Shown: positions 43,120-53,398 of the stretch, piece after piece | Layout: every line of letters starts with the position of its first letter | Numbering within the stretch: position 1 is the first letter of the stretch | Assembly: GCF_016772315.1 (NCBI RefSeq) | Contig: NZ_CP053482.1 | Location: forward strand, 2,232,001-2,296,000 | Reading direction: 5' to 3' | DNA length: 64,000 nucleotides | Source of the DNA: Thiothrix subterranea | GTDB lineage: Bacteria > Pseudomonadota > Gammaproteobacteria > Thiotrichales > Thiotrichaceae | The notes under the pieces: model-generated | The model's database searches: none | What the model saw: only the letters and a program-made list of their open reading frames with translations | Told to the model about the DNA's origin: nothing | Program-made: the position numbers and the translations under genes

Positions 43120-44079
43120 ATGGCGGCACGTTACGAAGACTTGGGTTACGGTGTTTATTGTATTGATACCGATCTTTACCGCGCTCAGATGGCGGCGTGT
43201 TATTTGATCCGCGAAGGCGATGCGGTGGCGTTTGTCGATACCGGCACTTATCACACCATTCCTTGGTTGATGGCGGTATTGGCTGAGCTGGGCTTGAGTG
43301 CTGACAATGTGCGTTACGTCATTCCTACCCATGTGCATTTGGATCACGCGGGCGGGGCGGGTGAGCTGATGGCGCGTTGCCCGAATGCGACGATGATTGT
43401 GCATCCCAAAGGCGCACCGCACATGATTGATCCTTCCAAATTGCAAGCGGGTGCTACGGCGGTTTACGGTGCGGAAGGTTTTGCCAAAGATTATGGCAAA
43501 TTAATCCCTGTGTCTGCGGAGCGCGTTATCACCGCCGCCGATGGTTATGCGGTGGAATTGAATGGACGGTGCTTGACGTTTTACGACACACCGGGGCACG
43601 CCAATCACCACGGTTGTATTTTTGATGCAAGCAGCCGCTATTGTTTCACCGGCGACACGTTCGGGATTTGTTACCGCGAGTTTGCAACGGCTAAGGGCGC
43701 ATGGATCTTTGCCCCGACAACACCTGTGGCATTTTCACCCAGCGAGTGGCAACAAAGCCTCGATACATTGGAGGCGTTGCAACCCAGCGCGATGCTGCTA
43801 ACGCATTACGGGCAGGTGACGGATGTCGCTGGTTTATTCCCCAAACTACGCGCCAGCATCGAAGCTTTGAGCAACCTAGCGTTAACCCTGAAAAATGCAC
43901 CAGAAGGGCGCGTTGACGCACTCAAAGAACAGATTTTTTTGACCTGGCTTGAAGAGATAGCCACACACGGCGTTAACCTTCCCGAAGGGGATATTCGCGA
44001 GCTATTGCGTGTTGACGCTACCCTGAATGCACAGGGGCTGGATGTGTGGTTGCAACGGCTCGCAAAAGCCAAAACCTGA
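43120..44079 (+). CDS. MBL-fold metallo-hydrolase
   Basis: 319 residues from the ATG at 43120, seven bases after GGAGG; an ATG at 43114 is too close to that site. Metal motif THVHLDHAGG, then DTPGHANHH, FTGDTFG and LTHYGQV. No signal peptide. It does not have the ETHE1/persulfide dioxygenase pattern I would expect, so I leave the substrate open. Its last quarter is helical. Lies just upstream of the sat leader. Confidence 0.83.
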   Translation: MAARYEDLGYGVYCIDTDLYRAQMAACYLIREGDAVAFVDTGTYHTIPWLMAVLAELGLSADNVRYVIPTHVHLDHAGGAGELMARCPNATMIVHPKGAPHMIDPSKLQAGATAVYGAEGFAKDYGKLIPVSAERVITAADGYAVELNGRCLTFYDTPGHANHHGCIFDASSRYCFTGDTFGICYREFATAKGAWIFAPTTPVAFSPSEWQQSLDTLEALQPSAMLLTHYGQVTDVAGLFPKLRASIEALSNLALTLKNAPEGRVDALKEQIFLTWLEEIATHGVNLPEGDIRELLRVDATLNAQGLDVWLQRLAKAKT

Positions 44080-44385
44080 TGTATATTCAGGTAATTGCGA
44101 ATAACCTAGTAATAAAATCAACTAATTCAATGTAAGCATATTGCTATATAACAATATAATTATATTCTTTAAATATAAGCATTTAGAGGCTTATTTAATA
44201 GATTTTGCTTATCGTATCGAAGAAACAAACCCATTGGTTTATGCACTAAAATTGTATAGAGTGTGCGTGGTTCAAAATTTCAAGCAAGTGGCTAATGAAA
44301 TTTTTCTATGCTAGATAGAATTGGTGTTGGTCACTTAAAAATCGACACAAGATTTTGGCGAGTACCACACTTACGGGAGATTGGC
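44080..44385 (+). promoter_or_regulatory. AT-rich leader/promoter region of sat-aprBA
   Basis: 306 bases without a clear gene, far richer in A/T than the surroundings (44100-44230 especially). It contains TATAAT at 44155-44160 and several TATA-like runs. An in-frame ATG at 44308 would extend Sat by 26 residues with no family likeness, so it is taken as leader. Promoter position not resolved. Confidence 0.45.
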
Positions 44386-45579
44386 ATGATCAAGCCTCAT
44401 GGTTCTGAGGAACTGAATCCATTATTCGTATACGACAGCGCTGAAAACGAAGCGCTGCAAAAAGAAGCAGAAGGTTTGCCTTCAATCGTCGTTAGCTCGG
44501 CGACCGCAGCAAATGCTGTGATGCTTGGCGGTGGTTACTTCAACCCGCTCACTGGTTACATGAACAAGGCTGATGCACTGTCAGTTGCTGCCACGATGCA
44601 CACCACGTCTGGCTTATTTTGGCCAACGCCAGTGTTGAACCTGGTTGAAGATGCTGGCAGTCTCAAAGCGGGTGATCGCATTGCCTTGAGAGACCCTAAC
44701 GTCGAAGGGCATCCGGTACTTGCGGTCATGGATGTCGAAGCTGTTGAAGAATTCAGCGCTGAAAACATGGCTACCATGACCCAGCAGATTTACCGTCCTG
44801 CTGAAGGTGAAGCGCACATCGGCGCGGATACATTCAATTCCCAAGGCAAGTTTTGCCTGTCAGGGCCGATCAAAGTCCTGAACTTCTCCTACTTCCAAAG
44901 CGAATTCCCGGATACTTTCCGTACTGCGGTTGAAATTCGCAACGAAATTACCGAGCGCGGCTGGAAAAAGGTCGTTGCCTTCCAAACCCGTAATCCAATG
45001 CACTTAGCACACGAAGAGCTGTGCCACATGGCGATGGATCGTCTCGGCTGTGATGGCTTGGTCATCCACATGTTACTGGGCAAGCTGAAGAAGGGCGACA
45101 TCCCTGCGCCAGTCCGTGATGCCGCCATCCGCAAGATGGTGGAACTGTACTTCCCAGCGAACAGCGCGATGGTAACGGGTTACGGTTTCGACATGTTGTA
45201 TGCGGGGCCAAAAGAAGCGGTATTACATGCCGTATTCCGCCAAAACATGGGGGCGACGCATTTCATTATTGGTCGTGACCATGCAGGTGTTGGCGATCAT
45301 TACGGTGCATTTGATGCTCAGGAAATTTTCGATAATGAAGTGCCTAAAGATGCCCTCGCGATCGAAATCTTCCGTGCAGACCACACGGCTTACTCCAAGA
45401 AGTTGGATAAGGTTGTGATGATGTGTGAGGCACCGGATCATAAGAAGGAAGATTTTGTACTTCTTTCTGGTACCAAAGTTCGTGAAATGCTGGGTCAAGG
45501 CATTGCACCACCAAAGGAATTTTCTCGTCCTGAAGTGGCTCAGATTTTGATCGAGTATTACCAAAGTGAAAACGGCTAA
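44386..45579 (+). CDS. sat: ATP sulfurylase (sulfate adenylyltransferase)
   Basis: 397 residues from the ATG at 44386 (GGGAG before it). Homo-oligomeric dissimilatory-type Sat: in sulfur oxidisers it works as APS + PPi to ATP + sulfate. Nucleotide-binding QTRNPMHLAHE with H206 and H209, GRDHAGVGDHYG, and LSGTKVREML are visible. Followed by aprB and aprA in the same direction, the standard reverse-APS layout. Confidence 0.96.
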   Translation: MIKPHGSEELNPLFVYDSAENEALQKEAEGLPSIVVSSATAANAVMLGGGYFNPLTGYMNKADALSVAATMHTTSGLFWPTPVLNLVEDAGSLKAGDRIALRDPNVEGHPVLAVMDVEAVEEFSAENMATMTQQIYRPAEGEAHIGADTFNSQGKFCLSGPIKVLNFSYFQSEFPDTFRTAVEIRNEITERGWKKVVAFQTRNPMHLAHEELCHMAMDRLGCDGLVIHMLLGKLKKGDIPAPVRDAAIRKMVELYFPANSAMVTGYGFDMLYAGPKEAVLHAVFRQNMGATHFIIGRDHAGVGDHYGAFDAQEIFDNEVPKDALAIEIFRADHTAYSKKLDKVVMMCEAPDHKKEDFVLLSGTKVREMLGQGIAPPKEFSRPEVAQILIEYYQSENG

Positions 45580-45695
45580 GGCTGTTTAGAAAGTATCTCT
45601 GGTGCAGCCTGAGCTTTGAGGAAAGGGCAATAGGCTTCACTGGTTGAGTTCTGTGACCGTATGTAGCAATACAATTAATTTGAAGGAGTTACACA

Positions 45696-46166
45696 ATGCC
45701 TACGTTTGTACGTACTGACAAATGTGATGGCTGCAAGGGCGGCGATCGCACCGCTTGCATGTACATCTGCCCGCACAACCTGATGAAGCTGGACGTTGAT
45801 GGTTCTGCCACAGGTCACGCGATGAAAGCGTATAACCAAGAGCCGGATCAATGCTGGGAATGCTATTCCTGCGTTAAAATCTGCCCTTCTAACGCAATCG
45901 AAGCACGTCACTATGCTGACGTTGTACCACTCGGTGGTTCTGTACAGCCTTTGCGCGGTCAAGACTCCATTATGTGGTCTATCAAATTCCGTAACGGCGT
46001 AATGAAGCGTTTCAAATTCCCGATCCGCACTACCCCAGAAGGTTCCATTGATTGCTACGGCGGCAAGCCTAAAGCTGATCTGGCTAACTTGGGTAAAGCA
46101 CTGTTGACTCGTGATGTCATGGGCGGCTACCGCGCTGGCAACCCGGCTGAACTGATCTGCAAGTAA
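45696..46166 (+). CDS. aprB: Adenylylsulfate reductase, beta subunit
   Basis: 156 residues. Two [4Fe-4S] cluster motifs: CDGCKGGDRTACMYICP near the start and CWECYSCVKICP near 50-62. The C-terminal tail wraps around AprA in known structures. AAGGAG before the ATG. Passes electrons from the AprA flavin, probably on to the QmoAB-HdrBC proteins encoded at 53951-59014. Confidence 0.96.
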   Translation: MPTFVRTDKCDGCKGGDRTACMYICPHNLMKLDVDGSATGHAMKAYNQEPDQCWECYSCVKICPSNAIEARHYADVVPLGGSVQPLRGQDSIMWSIKFRNGVMKRFKFPIRTTPEGSIDCYGGKPKADLANLGKALLTRDVMGGYRAGNPAELICK

Positions 46167-46207
46167 TTACGCTTCGTTATTAACATTTAAGCATTGAGGA
46201 AACACAA

Positions 46208-48235
46208 ATGGCAGGTACATTTGGTAATCCAGAAGTTGTCCAAGAAGAAGTGGACATCCTGATCATCGGTGGCGGTATGGCCGCGTGTGGCGCGGCGTAT
46301 GAAATCATGCCGTGGATCGGCGCAGCGAAAGACGCTGGCGTTGACATCACCGTTAAGTTGGTTGACAAAGCAGCAATGGATCGTTCCGGCGCAGTTGCAC
46401 AAGGTTTGTCTGCAATCAACACTTACATCGGTCCAAACCAAGACCCAGCGGACTACGCTCGCATGGTCTCCAACGACCTGATGGGTATCACCCGTGACGA
46501 CTTGGCTTACGACTTAGGCCGTAACGTTGACGATTCCGTGCATTTGTTTGAAGAATGGGGTCTCCCAATCTGGAAAACGGTAAACGGCGAGCGTTTTGAC
46601 GGTGCTACTTGGCCGAAAGAAGGCGGCAAGCTGTTGAAAGACGGCGGCGATCCAGTCCGTTCCGGTAAATGGCAGATCATGATCAACGGCGAATCCTACA
46701 AGTGGATCGTTGCTGAAGCTGCGAAGAAAGCACTGGGTTCTGACAACATTCAGGAACGTGTTTTCATCGTTAAGCTGGTCAATGATGCTAACGACAAAAA
46801 CCGCGTGGCGGGTGCTGTTGGCTTCTCGACTCGTGAAGACAAAGTATACGTTTACAAATTCAAGGCTTGCCTGCTGGTAGCCGGTGGTTGCGTAAACATC
46901 TTCCGTCCACGTTCCGTTGGTGAAGGCCAAGGTCGTGCATGGTATCCAGTATGGAACGCAGGTTCCACCTACACCATGGCTGCTGAAGCCGGTGCAGAAC
47001 TGACCATGATGGAAAACCGTTTCGTTCCAGCCCGTTTCAAAGACGGCTACGGCCCGGTTGGCGCATGGTTCCTGCTGTTCAAAGCACAAGCGACTAACGC
47101 CTACGGCGAAGTCTACATGACCAAGAACAAAGAATTGCTGAACGACTATCCTCCGTATGGTCAAGCAGCGGTTCCGGCATCTTGCTTGCGTAACCACTTG
47201 ATGCTCAAGGAAATGAAAGAAGGTCGCGGTCCAATCTATATGGATACCGTTACCGCTTTGGCAAAACTGCGTGAAACACTGTCTCCTCGTGAAGTAAAGC
47301 ACTTGGAAGCAGAAGCGTGGGAAGACTTCCTTGACATGTGTATCGGTCAGTGCGGTATCTGGGTTGGTGAAAACATCGAGCCAGAAAAGAAAAACTCCGA
47401 ACTGATGCCTACCGAACCGTACCTGCTGGGTTCACACTCAGGCTGCTGCGGTATCTGGGCTTCTGGTCCAGAAGACGTCGGCGCTCCAACCACTGAAGAG
47501 CATCCTGAAGCAGACAAAATCCCTGCTCACCTGCCACAAGGCTGGAACTGGGGCTACCGCTCCATGACCACAGTACGTGGTCTGTTCACAGCGGGTGACG
47601 GTGTTGGTGCTTCTGGTCACAAGTTCTCTTCTGGTTCACACACTGAAGGTCGTATGTGTGCACAGTCTATGGTTAAGTTCGTTATGGACAACAAAGACTG
47701 GGTGCCTACACTGGATACGTCTGTTGACGATCTCGTTAACGAAATCTACCAGCCAGTCCGTACTTTCCTTGAGCACAAAGACTACACCACGGCGATTGAT
47801 GTAAACCCACACTACATCACTCCACGTATGTTGCAGTTCCGTCTCCAGAAAATCATGGACGAGTATGTTGCAGGTGTTGCGACTTACTACACTACCAACG
47901 GTCACATGTTGGCAGTAGCGGAAGAAAAGCTGGGTATGTTGAAAGAAGATGCGATGAAAATGCGTGCAAAAGACCTGCACGAATTGCTCCGCGCATGGGA
48001 AAACTATCACCGTATCCTGACGGCGGAAGCGCACATGAAGCACATCCAATTCCGTCAAGAAAGCCGTTACCCTGGTTTCTACTACCGTATGGACCACAAC
48101 TACGTGGACGAAGAAAACTGGCATTGCTTCGTAAACTCTGTTTACGACAAAGAAACCAAGACTTGGAACGTGTTCAAACGCGCTCACAAAGACTTGGTTG
48201 ATAAGTCCAAGCTGTTTAAAGCCGCTGCCCACTAA
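46208..48235 (+). CDS. aprA: Adenylylsulfate reductase, alpha subunit
   Basis: 675 residues. FAD-binding ILIIGGGMAACGAAYEI; DRSGAVAQGLSAINTY and RPRSVGEGQGRAWYPVWNAGS belong to the succinate dehydrogenase-like flavoprotein fold; active-site region includes FTAGDGVGASGHKFSSGS. In this pathway it oxidises sulfite with AMP to APS. Codons are strongly biased toward C-ending forms, suggesting high expression. TTGAGG before the ATG; 41 bases after aprB. Confidence 0.96.
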   Translation: MAGTFGNPEVVQEEVDILIIGGGMAACGAAYEIMPWIGAAKDAGVDITVKLVDKAAMDRSGAVAQGLSAINTYIGPNQDPADYARMVSNDLMGITRDDLAYDLGRNVDDSVHLFEEWGLPIWKTVNGERFDGATWPKEGGKLLKDGGDPVRSGKWQIMINGESYKWIVAEAAKKALGSDNIQERVFIVKLVNDANDKNRVAGAVGFSTREDKVYVYKFKACLLVAGGCVNIFRPRSVGEGQGRAWYPVWNAGSTYTMAAEAGAELTMMENRFVPARFKDGYGPVGAWFLLFKAQATNAYGEVYMTKNKELLNDYPPYGQAAVPASCLRNHLMLKEMKEGRGPIYMDTVTALAKLRETLSPREVKHLEAEAWEDFLDMCIGQCGIWVGENIEPEKKNSELMPTEPYLLGSHSGCCGIWASGPEDVGAPTTEEHPEADKIPAHLPQGWNWGYRSMTTVRGLFTAGDGVGASGHKFSSGSHTEGRMCAQSMVKFVMDNKDWVPTLDTSVDDLVNEIYQPVRTFLEHKDYTTAIDVNPHYITPRMLQFRLQKIMDEYVAGVATYYTTNGHMLAVAEEKLGMLKEDAMKMRAKDLHELLRAWENYHRILTAEAHMKHIQFRQESRYPGFYYRMDHNYVDEENWHCFVNSVYDKETKTWNVFKRAHKDLVDKSKLFKAAAH

Positions 48236-48285
48236 GAAGGGGTTGCTTGACTACAGCGCTAAACCTTACTATCGGGTTTAGGCCA

Positions 48286-49004
<719 letters not shown>

Positions 49005-49021
49005 ATCGGTAGTGTTGGGGG

Positions 49022-49049
49022 GTAGAGACGCAAGATTTTGCGTCTCTAC
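49022..49049. repeat. Palindromic repeat, copy 2
   Basis: GTAGAGACGCAA - GATT - TTGCGTCTCTAC, 12-bp perfect arms. Same core as the palindrome at 19989-20012 (AGAGACGCAA, TTGCGTCTCT). Lies between adk and the SlyD-like gene. Confidence 0.75.
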
Positions 49050-49086
49050 GTCTTGTGTCACTAAACGTAAAATATCAGGAGCAACA

Positions 49087-49599
49087 ATGACTGCATCTCC
49101 CGAAAAAGTGGCTGCTGGCAAGGTAGTCCAGTTCACTTACCGCATCGCTGACCGTCATGGTGAGATTATGGAGCAAGTGGATTTACCCTTGAGCATGGTG
49201 TTCATGCGCCATAACCGCTTGTATGACGTGGTGGAAAAAGCCTTAGTGGGTTGCCGCGTGGGTGATGAAGTGTCTGTTGATGTTCCAGCCGTTGATGGTG
49301 CGTGGGGCGAAGCCGATGCTGACCTGATTTTGGTGCAAGACATTGAGCATGTGCCACCGCCTTATCGCAAAATCGGTGCGGAAGCGCAGTTTCAAGCCGA
49401 AAACGGCGAAATCAAAGCCTTCCGCGTGACCAGTGTGACTGAAGAATCCGTGACCTTGGATGGCAATCACCCGTTTGCTGGGCAAACCATGACGTTCCAC
49501 GTCAAAGTGATTGCGATCCGCGATGCCAGCAAGGATGAGTTATTGCACGGCATTGAATCCGGTGCACCGACCGATTTTGGCAGCACTACCATTCACTAA
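49087..49599 (+). CDS. SlyD-like FKBP-type peptidyl-prolyl isomerase
   Basis: 170 residues from the ATG at 49087 (CAGGAGC before). FKBP core with the IF insertion of SlyD type: VVQFTYRIADRHGEIME, VEKALVGCRVGDEVSV, then NHPFAGQTMTFHVKV. No His-rich metal tail. Cytoplasmic chaperone/isomerase. Wedged between adk and pfp. Confidence 0.88.
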   Translation: MTASPEKVAAGKVVQFTYRIADRHGEIMEQVDLPLSMVFMRHNRLYDVVEKALVGCRVGDEVSVDVPAVDGAWGEADADLILVQDIEHVPPPYRKIGAEAQFQAENGEIKAFRVTSVTEESVTLDGNHPFAGQTMTFHVKVIAIRDASKDELLHGIESGAPTDFGSTTIH

Positions 49600-49617
49600 C
49601 AACAGAGGCAGCACGTT

Positions 49618-49971
49618 ATGGCTATTCCTGATCTGACCGCCCTCGAAAAATCCATTATCCAACAAAGCATTAATGAGCGTTGGCGCAAAGGCGGTATCGT
49701 CGCTGAAGAAGTTGAAGTCGAACTGCGACTGTTCAAAGGCGACCGCGAAGTCACTGCTTGCCCCGCGCTGTATTGGGAACATGACGGTTGTACTTTCCTC
49801 GTCGCCAAGACCGGCGAGAACCGCTACCGTTCTCAATTTTTCTACTCTGCCAAAGAACAATTCAGCACCGGCATTGAAGAATACACCGATTTAGGCGACT
49901 GCGTTCTCTTCCTGCTGCGTTTGCAGGCAGACCATGAGAGCGAGCGCAAGAAGAATTTTCCCACAGCTTGA
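49618..49971 (+). CDS. Hypothetical protein in the adk-pfp interval
   Basis: 117 residues starting 18 bases after the SlyD-like gene. Predicted soluble, mixed alpha/beta (LTALEKSIIQQSINERWRKGG, EVELRLFKGDREVTACPALYWEHDGCTF). Two cysteines, no known motif. Context suggests co-transcription with slyD-like and perhaps pfp. No family recognised. Confidence 0.7.
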   Translation: MAIPDLTALEKSIIQQSINERWRKGGIVAEEVEVELRLFKGDREVTACPALYWEHDGCTFLVAKTGENRYRSQFFYSAKEQFSTGIEEYTDLGDCVLFLLRLQADHESERKKNFPTA

Positions 49972-50017
49972 AGAATCCACACGTTAGTTTGAGAGATTGC
50001 ATAGAGGAGTTTGTGTT

Positions 50018-51277
50018 ATGACCGTTAAGAATGCTTTTTACGCACAGTCCGGTGGTGTTACCGCCGTCATCAACGCTTCAGCCTGCGGCGTGATTGAAAC
50101 CGCCCGCCAGCACAGTGACAAGATCGGCACGGTATACGCGGGTCAAAACGGCATTATCGGCGCATTGCTGGAAAACCTGATTGATACCAGCAAGGTTTCC
50201 GACGCGGATGTTGCAGCTTTACGCCACACCCCATCCGGTGCATTCGGTTCTTGCCGCTACAAGATGAAAAGTCTGGAAAAGAACAAGCGTGAATACGATC
50301 GTCTGATCGAAGTCTTCAAAGCGCATAACATCGGTTACTTCTTCTATAATGGCGGCGGTGACTCAGCGGATACTTGTTTGAAAGTTTCGCAATTGGCGGA
50401 TTCAATGGGCTTCCCGATTCAAGCCATTCACGTTCCTAAGACTGTGGATAACGATTTGCCTGTGACGGACAACTGCCCCGGTTTTGGTTCAGTCGCGAAA
50501 TACATCGCGGTGTCTACCCGTGAAGCGAGCTACGATGTAGCCTCCATGTGCGCCACCTCCACCAAGATTTTCGTGTTGGAAGTGATGGGTCGTCACGCAG
50601 GCTGGATTGCCGCAGCGGGCGGTTTGGCGACGGATGCCAACAACGATATTCCGGTCGTTATCTTGTTCCCGGAAATCGAGTTCAATCAGGAAAAATTCCT
50701 TGCGACCGTTGACGCAAAAGTGAAACAGTACGGCTATTGCAGCATCGTGGTATCCGAAGGTTGCCATTACCCAGACGGTACGTTCCTTGCAGAACAAGGT
50801 ACGCGCGACTCGTTCGGTCATGCGCAATTGGGCGGTGCTGCGCCGGTTGTTGCCAATATGATCAAAGACGCGCTGGGGTATAAATTCCACTGGGCGGTTG
50901 CGGATTATCTGCAACGTGCGGCGCGTCACTTGTCGTCTAAGTCTGACGTGGAACAAGCCTACGCACTGGGTAAGGCGGCGGTTGAGCTGGCGTTGGAAGG
51001 CAAAAACTCCGTCATGCCAGCAGTTATCCGTGATTCCAACAATCCGTACACTTGGCACATTGGTTCGGGCGAGTTGAAAGACATTGCCAATGTCGAAAAA
51101 ATGATGCCGCTGGAATACATTTCTGAAGACGGCTACGGCATTACCGATGCTTGCCGCGAATACCTGCTGCCGTTGATCGAAGGTGAAGATTATCCGCCTT
51201 ATGAAAACGGTATGCCAAAATACGTGACATTGAAGCACGTATTGCTGGATAAGAAATTGCCAGCGTTCGAGCTGTAA
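50018..51277 (+). CDS. pfp: Pyrophosphate-dependent 6-phosphofructokinase
   Basis: 419 residues from the ATG at 50018 (GAGGAG before). PPi specificity is indicated by GGGDS with D115 and by PKTVDNDLP with K141 (ATP enzymes have GGDGS and PGTIDND). Also EVMGRHAGWIAA. The reaction is reversible, and in autotrophs it can run fructose-1,6-bisphosphate + Pi to F6P + PPi. That PPi is the co-substrate of Sat encoded 5 kb upstream (inference). Ends at a strong terminator. Confidence 0.95.
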   Translation: MTVKNAFYAQSGGVTAVINASACGVIETARQHSDKIGTVYAGQNGIIGALLENLIDTSKVSDADVAALRHTPSGAFGSCRYKMKSLEKNKREYDRLIEVFKAHNIGYFFYNGGGDSADTCLKVSQLADSMGFPIQAIHVPKTVDNDLPVTDNCPGFGSVAKYIAVSTREASYDVASMCATSTKIFVLEVMGRHAGWIAAAGGLATDANNDIPVVILFPEIEFNQEKFLATVDAKVKQYGYCSIVVSEGCHYPDGTFLAEQGTRDSFGHAQLGGAAPVVANMIKDALGYKFHWAVADYLQRAARHLSSKSDVEQAYALGKAAVELALEGKNSVMPAVIRDSNNPYTWHIGSGELKDIANVEKMMPLEYISEDGYGITDACREYLLPLIEGEDYPPYENGMPKYVTLKHVLLDKKLPAFEL

Positions 51278-51301
51278 CACCCCGCCCACCCTATAAAAAC
51301 T

Positions 51302-51333
51302 GCCCCTGTTTGCACAACAGGGGCGTTCTTTTT
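51302..51333 (+). terminator. Intrinsic terminator after pfp
   Basis: GCCCCTGTT (51302-51310) and AACAGGGGC (51316-51324) with a 5-base loop, followed by GTTCTTTTT. Confidence 0.9.
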
Positions 51334-51374
51334 ATACTGATTCCTTCACAGTACATACCCCGGTAATAAAGATC

Positions 51375-52292
51375 ATGGCTGAAAAACTCGACATTCCTGA
51401 GGAATTCCAAAGCTCCCTTGTCCCCGAACTGCTGACGGATGACACCACCATTCAGTTTAACTGCCACCCCGGTGTTTCGTGTTTCAACAGTTGCTGCAAA
51501 GCGGCGGATGTGACGCTTGCACCGTATGATATTTTGCGCCTGAAAAAGCGTTTGGGGATGACATCCAGCGAGTTCCTCGACAAACATACCGTGCCGTTTG
51601 AGACGGATGGACACGGTACACCCGGCATTAAATTGCGTACTGACGACAACAAAACGTGTCTGTTTGTGCGTGAAGAAGGCTGTAGCGTGTATGAAGATCG
51701 CCCCGCCGCCTGCCGTTATTATGGGCTGGGGCTGTTGTCGCATCGCGCCTCCGGCTCGTCAGAAGACAAGCAATATTATTTCCGCAACAAGGAAGCGCAT
51801 TGCGAAGGCTGGAAAAGCGAACAGGTAATCACCGTGCGTGATTACCGCGAGCAGCAAGGCGTGCCGGAATACGACGAAATCAACCGCGAATGGATGCAGT
51901 TGATGCTGAAAAAGAAATCAGCAGGCCCTGCGATTGGCAAGCCCGATCCGCTGAGTTTTCAGTTGTATTTCATGGCAAGTTTCGACATTGACCGTTTCCG
52001 CCGTTTTGTGGAAAGCCCGTCATTTGCCAAGGCTTACATGATCAGTGACGACGAGCGTGCTGCGTTTCAAGATGACGTGATCTTGCAAAAATTCGCGTTC
52101 CGTTTGCTGCGCCAAGTGTTGTTTGATGAGCAAACCATTCCGACGCATGAAAATGTACTCGAAAAACGTTGGGAAGAGCGCAAGGACATTATCGAACTGC
52201 GCCACAAAGCTGCTGTTGAATTGCATTTAAAACGTGCTGAAGAAGAACGCCAAGCTGCCTTGAACAGTGGCTTAGAACCCGGCGCTGTTTAG
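51375..52292 (+). CDS. YkgJ-family cysteine cluster protein
   Basis: 305 residues. Cysteine cluster near 37-50 (CHPGVSCFNSCCKAADV) and a second set near 95-115 (CLFVREEGCSVYEDRPAACRYYG), the YkgJ/UPF0153 pattern thought to bind zinc or an iron-sulfur cluster. The C-terminal 150 residues are helical and charged, ending in a coiled coil (HLKRAEEERQAAL). Function unknown; longer than typical YkgJ. Confidence 0.85.
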   Translation: MAEKLDIPEEFQSSLVPELLTDDTTIQFNCHPGVSCFNSCCKAADVTLAPYDILRLKKRLGMTSSEFLDKHTVPFETDGHGTPGIKLRTDDNKTCLFVREEGCSVYEDRPAACRYYGLGLLSHRASGSSEDKQYYFRNKEAHCEGWKSEQVITVRDYREQQGVPEYDEINREWMQLMLKKKSAGPAIGKPDPLSFQLYFMASFDIDRFRRFVESPSFAKAYMISDDERAAFQDDVILQKFAFRLLRQVLFDEQTIPTHENVLEKRWEERKDIIELRHKAAVELHLKRAEEERQAALNSGLEPGAV

Positions 52293-52471
52293 TGAGTCCT
52301 AAGCTTCGCGCATAAATTTCTGGGTTATTTCGGTTTTATCCGACTGGCGGGCTATCTACCCGCCGGAAAACCTGTATACTTAGCACTTCAATTTACATCG
52401 TTTCTTTCGAGTCTGCGGGCATCCTGTCTACATCCTCTTGAACGGTTTACGAAAACCTTATGGAGGTTATC

Positions 52472-52798
52472 ATGGCTACTAAACTTTACGTTGGCAATTT
52501 GCCTTATTCTGTTACTCAACAAGGTCTGGAAGAAAAGTTCGCTGCATACGGCGAAGTGACTTCTGTTAGCGTTATCACTGACCGTGATACCGGGCAAAAC
52601 AAAGGCTTTGCGTTCGTAGAAATGTCCAACAGCGGCGAAGCTCAAAAAGCTATCGACGGTCTGAATGGCGCTGATATGGGCGGTCGCGGTATGAAAGTTA
52701 ACGAAGCAAAACCACAAGCGCCACGCGATAACAATCGCAGCGGTGGTGGTGGTTTTGGCGGCGGCAACGGTGGTGGTTCACGCGGTGGTCGCTGGTAA
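52472..52798 (+). CDS. RRM RNA-binding protein with short glycine-rich tail
   Basis: 108 residues from the ATG at 52472, with GGAGG five bases before; an ATG 12 bases earlier overlaps that site. RRM with RNP2 (LYVGNL) and RNP1 (KGFAFVEM), then a 25-residue Gly/Arg tail. Paralogue of 26706-27212, which has a far longer tail. Likely RNA chaperone. Confidence 0.92.
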   Translation: MATKLYVGNLPYSVTQQGLEEKFAAYGEVTSVSVITDRDTGQNKGFAFVEMSNSGEAQKAIDGLNGADMGGRGMKVNEAKPQAPRDNNRSGGGGFGGGNGGGSRGGRW

Positions 52799-52826
52799 TA
52801 AGCCTTCGGCTTAACCAAGCATTCCA

Positions 52827-52855
52827 AAAAACCCGGCCTTGTGCCGGGTTTTTGT
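52827..52855 (+). terminator. Intrinsic terminator after the short RRM gene
   Basis: AACCCGGC-type stem: ACCCGGC (52831-52837) with GCCGGGT (52843-52849), loop CTTGT, then TTTTTG. Confidence 0.88.
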
Positions 52856-52906
52856 TGTTGTGATAATTTAATAGAATTTTTGTTCTAGGGCATAGGGTGT
52901 ATAACC

Positions 52907-53398
52907 ATGACTGTTTCTGTCGCTATTATTTCCGATACGCACGGTCATCTTGATCAGCGTATCATCGACATTATCCGCGAGTGCGATTACGCCATTCATG
53001 CGGGGGATATTTGCGGGGAAAATGTTCTCGCGGCAATGCAGCCGAAAAGCGCGATGGTGATTGCGGTGGCGGGTAACAATGAGCCGCGTTGCATGGTCGA
53101 TTTCCCACTGCCATCCATTAGCGAGCTGGAATTGCCGGGTGGCAAAATTTGCATTGAGCATGGGCATGAGCACGGGCATCACACCCCTTGCCACGATTCC
53201 TTACGGGCGCAACACCCTGATGCGCGAATGATCGTGTACGGGCATACCCATAAAATGGTGCAAGATAAAAGTGCATTGCCGTGGGTGGTGAACCCCGGTG
53301 CAGCAGGGCTGACCCGCAATCACGGCGGGCCATCCTGTTTAGTGCTGACCGCGAACGATCAAGCGTGGGATGTGCGGGAAATCCGCTTCGCCGATTAG
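52907..53398 (+). CDS. YfcE/MJ0936-type metallophosphoesterase
   Basis: 163 residues. Metal-binding motifs in order: SDTHGH, HAGD, GNNEPR, HGH and YGHTHK, then NPGA. A His-rich insertion ([14 protein letters not shown]) stands near residues 84-97. Small phosphodiesterase family; natural substrate unknown. Converges on the FKBP gene, overlapping it by four bases. Confidence 0.88.
   Translation: MTVSVAIISDTHGHLDQRIIDIIRECDYAIHAGDICGENVLAAMQPKSAMVIAVAGNNEPRCMVDFPLPSISELELPGGKICIEHGHEHGHHTPCHDSLRAQHPDARMIVYGHTHKMVQDKSALPWVVNPGAAGLTRNHGGPSCLVLTANDQAWDVREIRFAD

Noticed and set aside
43120-44079. Persulfide dioxygenase (ETHE1) assignment for the MBL-fold protein near sat
   Set aside because: The THVHLDH motif and overall layout do not show the ETHE1 pattern; only the general MBL fold is supported.
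44308-44385. Longer Sat start at 44308
   Set aside because: The extra 26 residues resemble no Sat N-terminus, and the ATG at 44386 has a good ribosome site.
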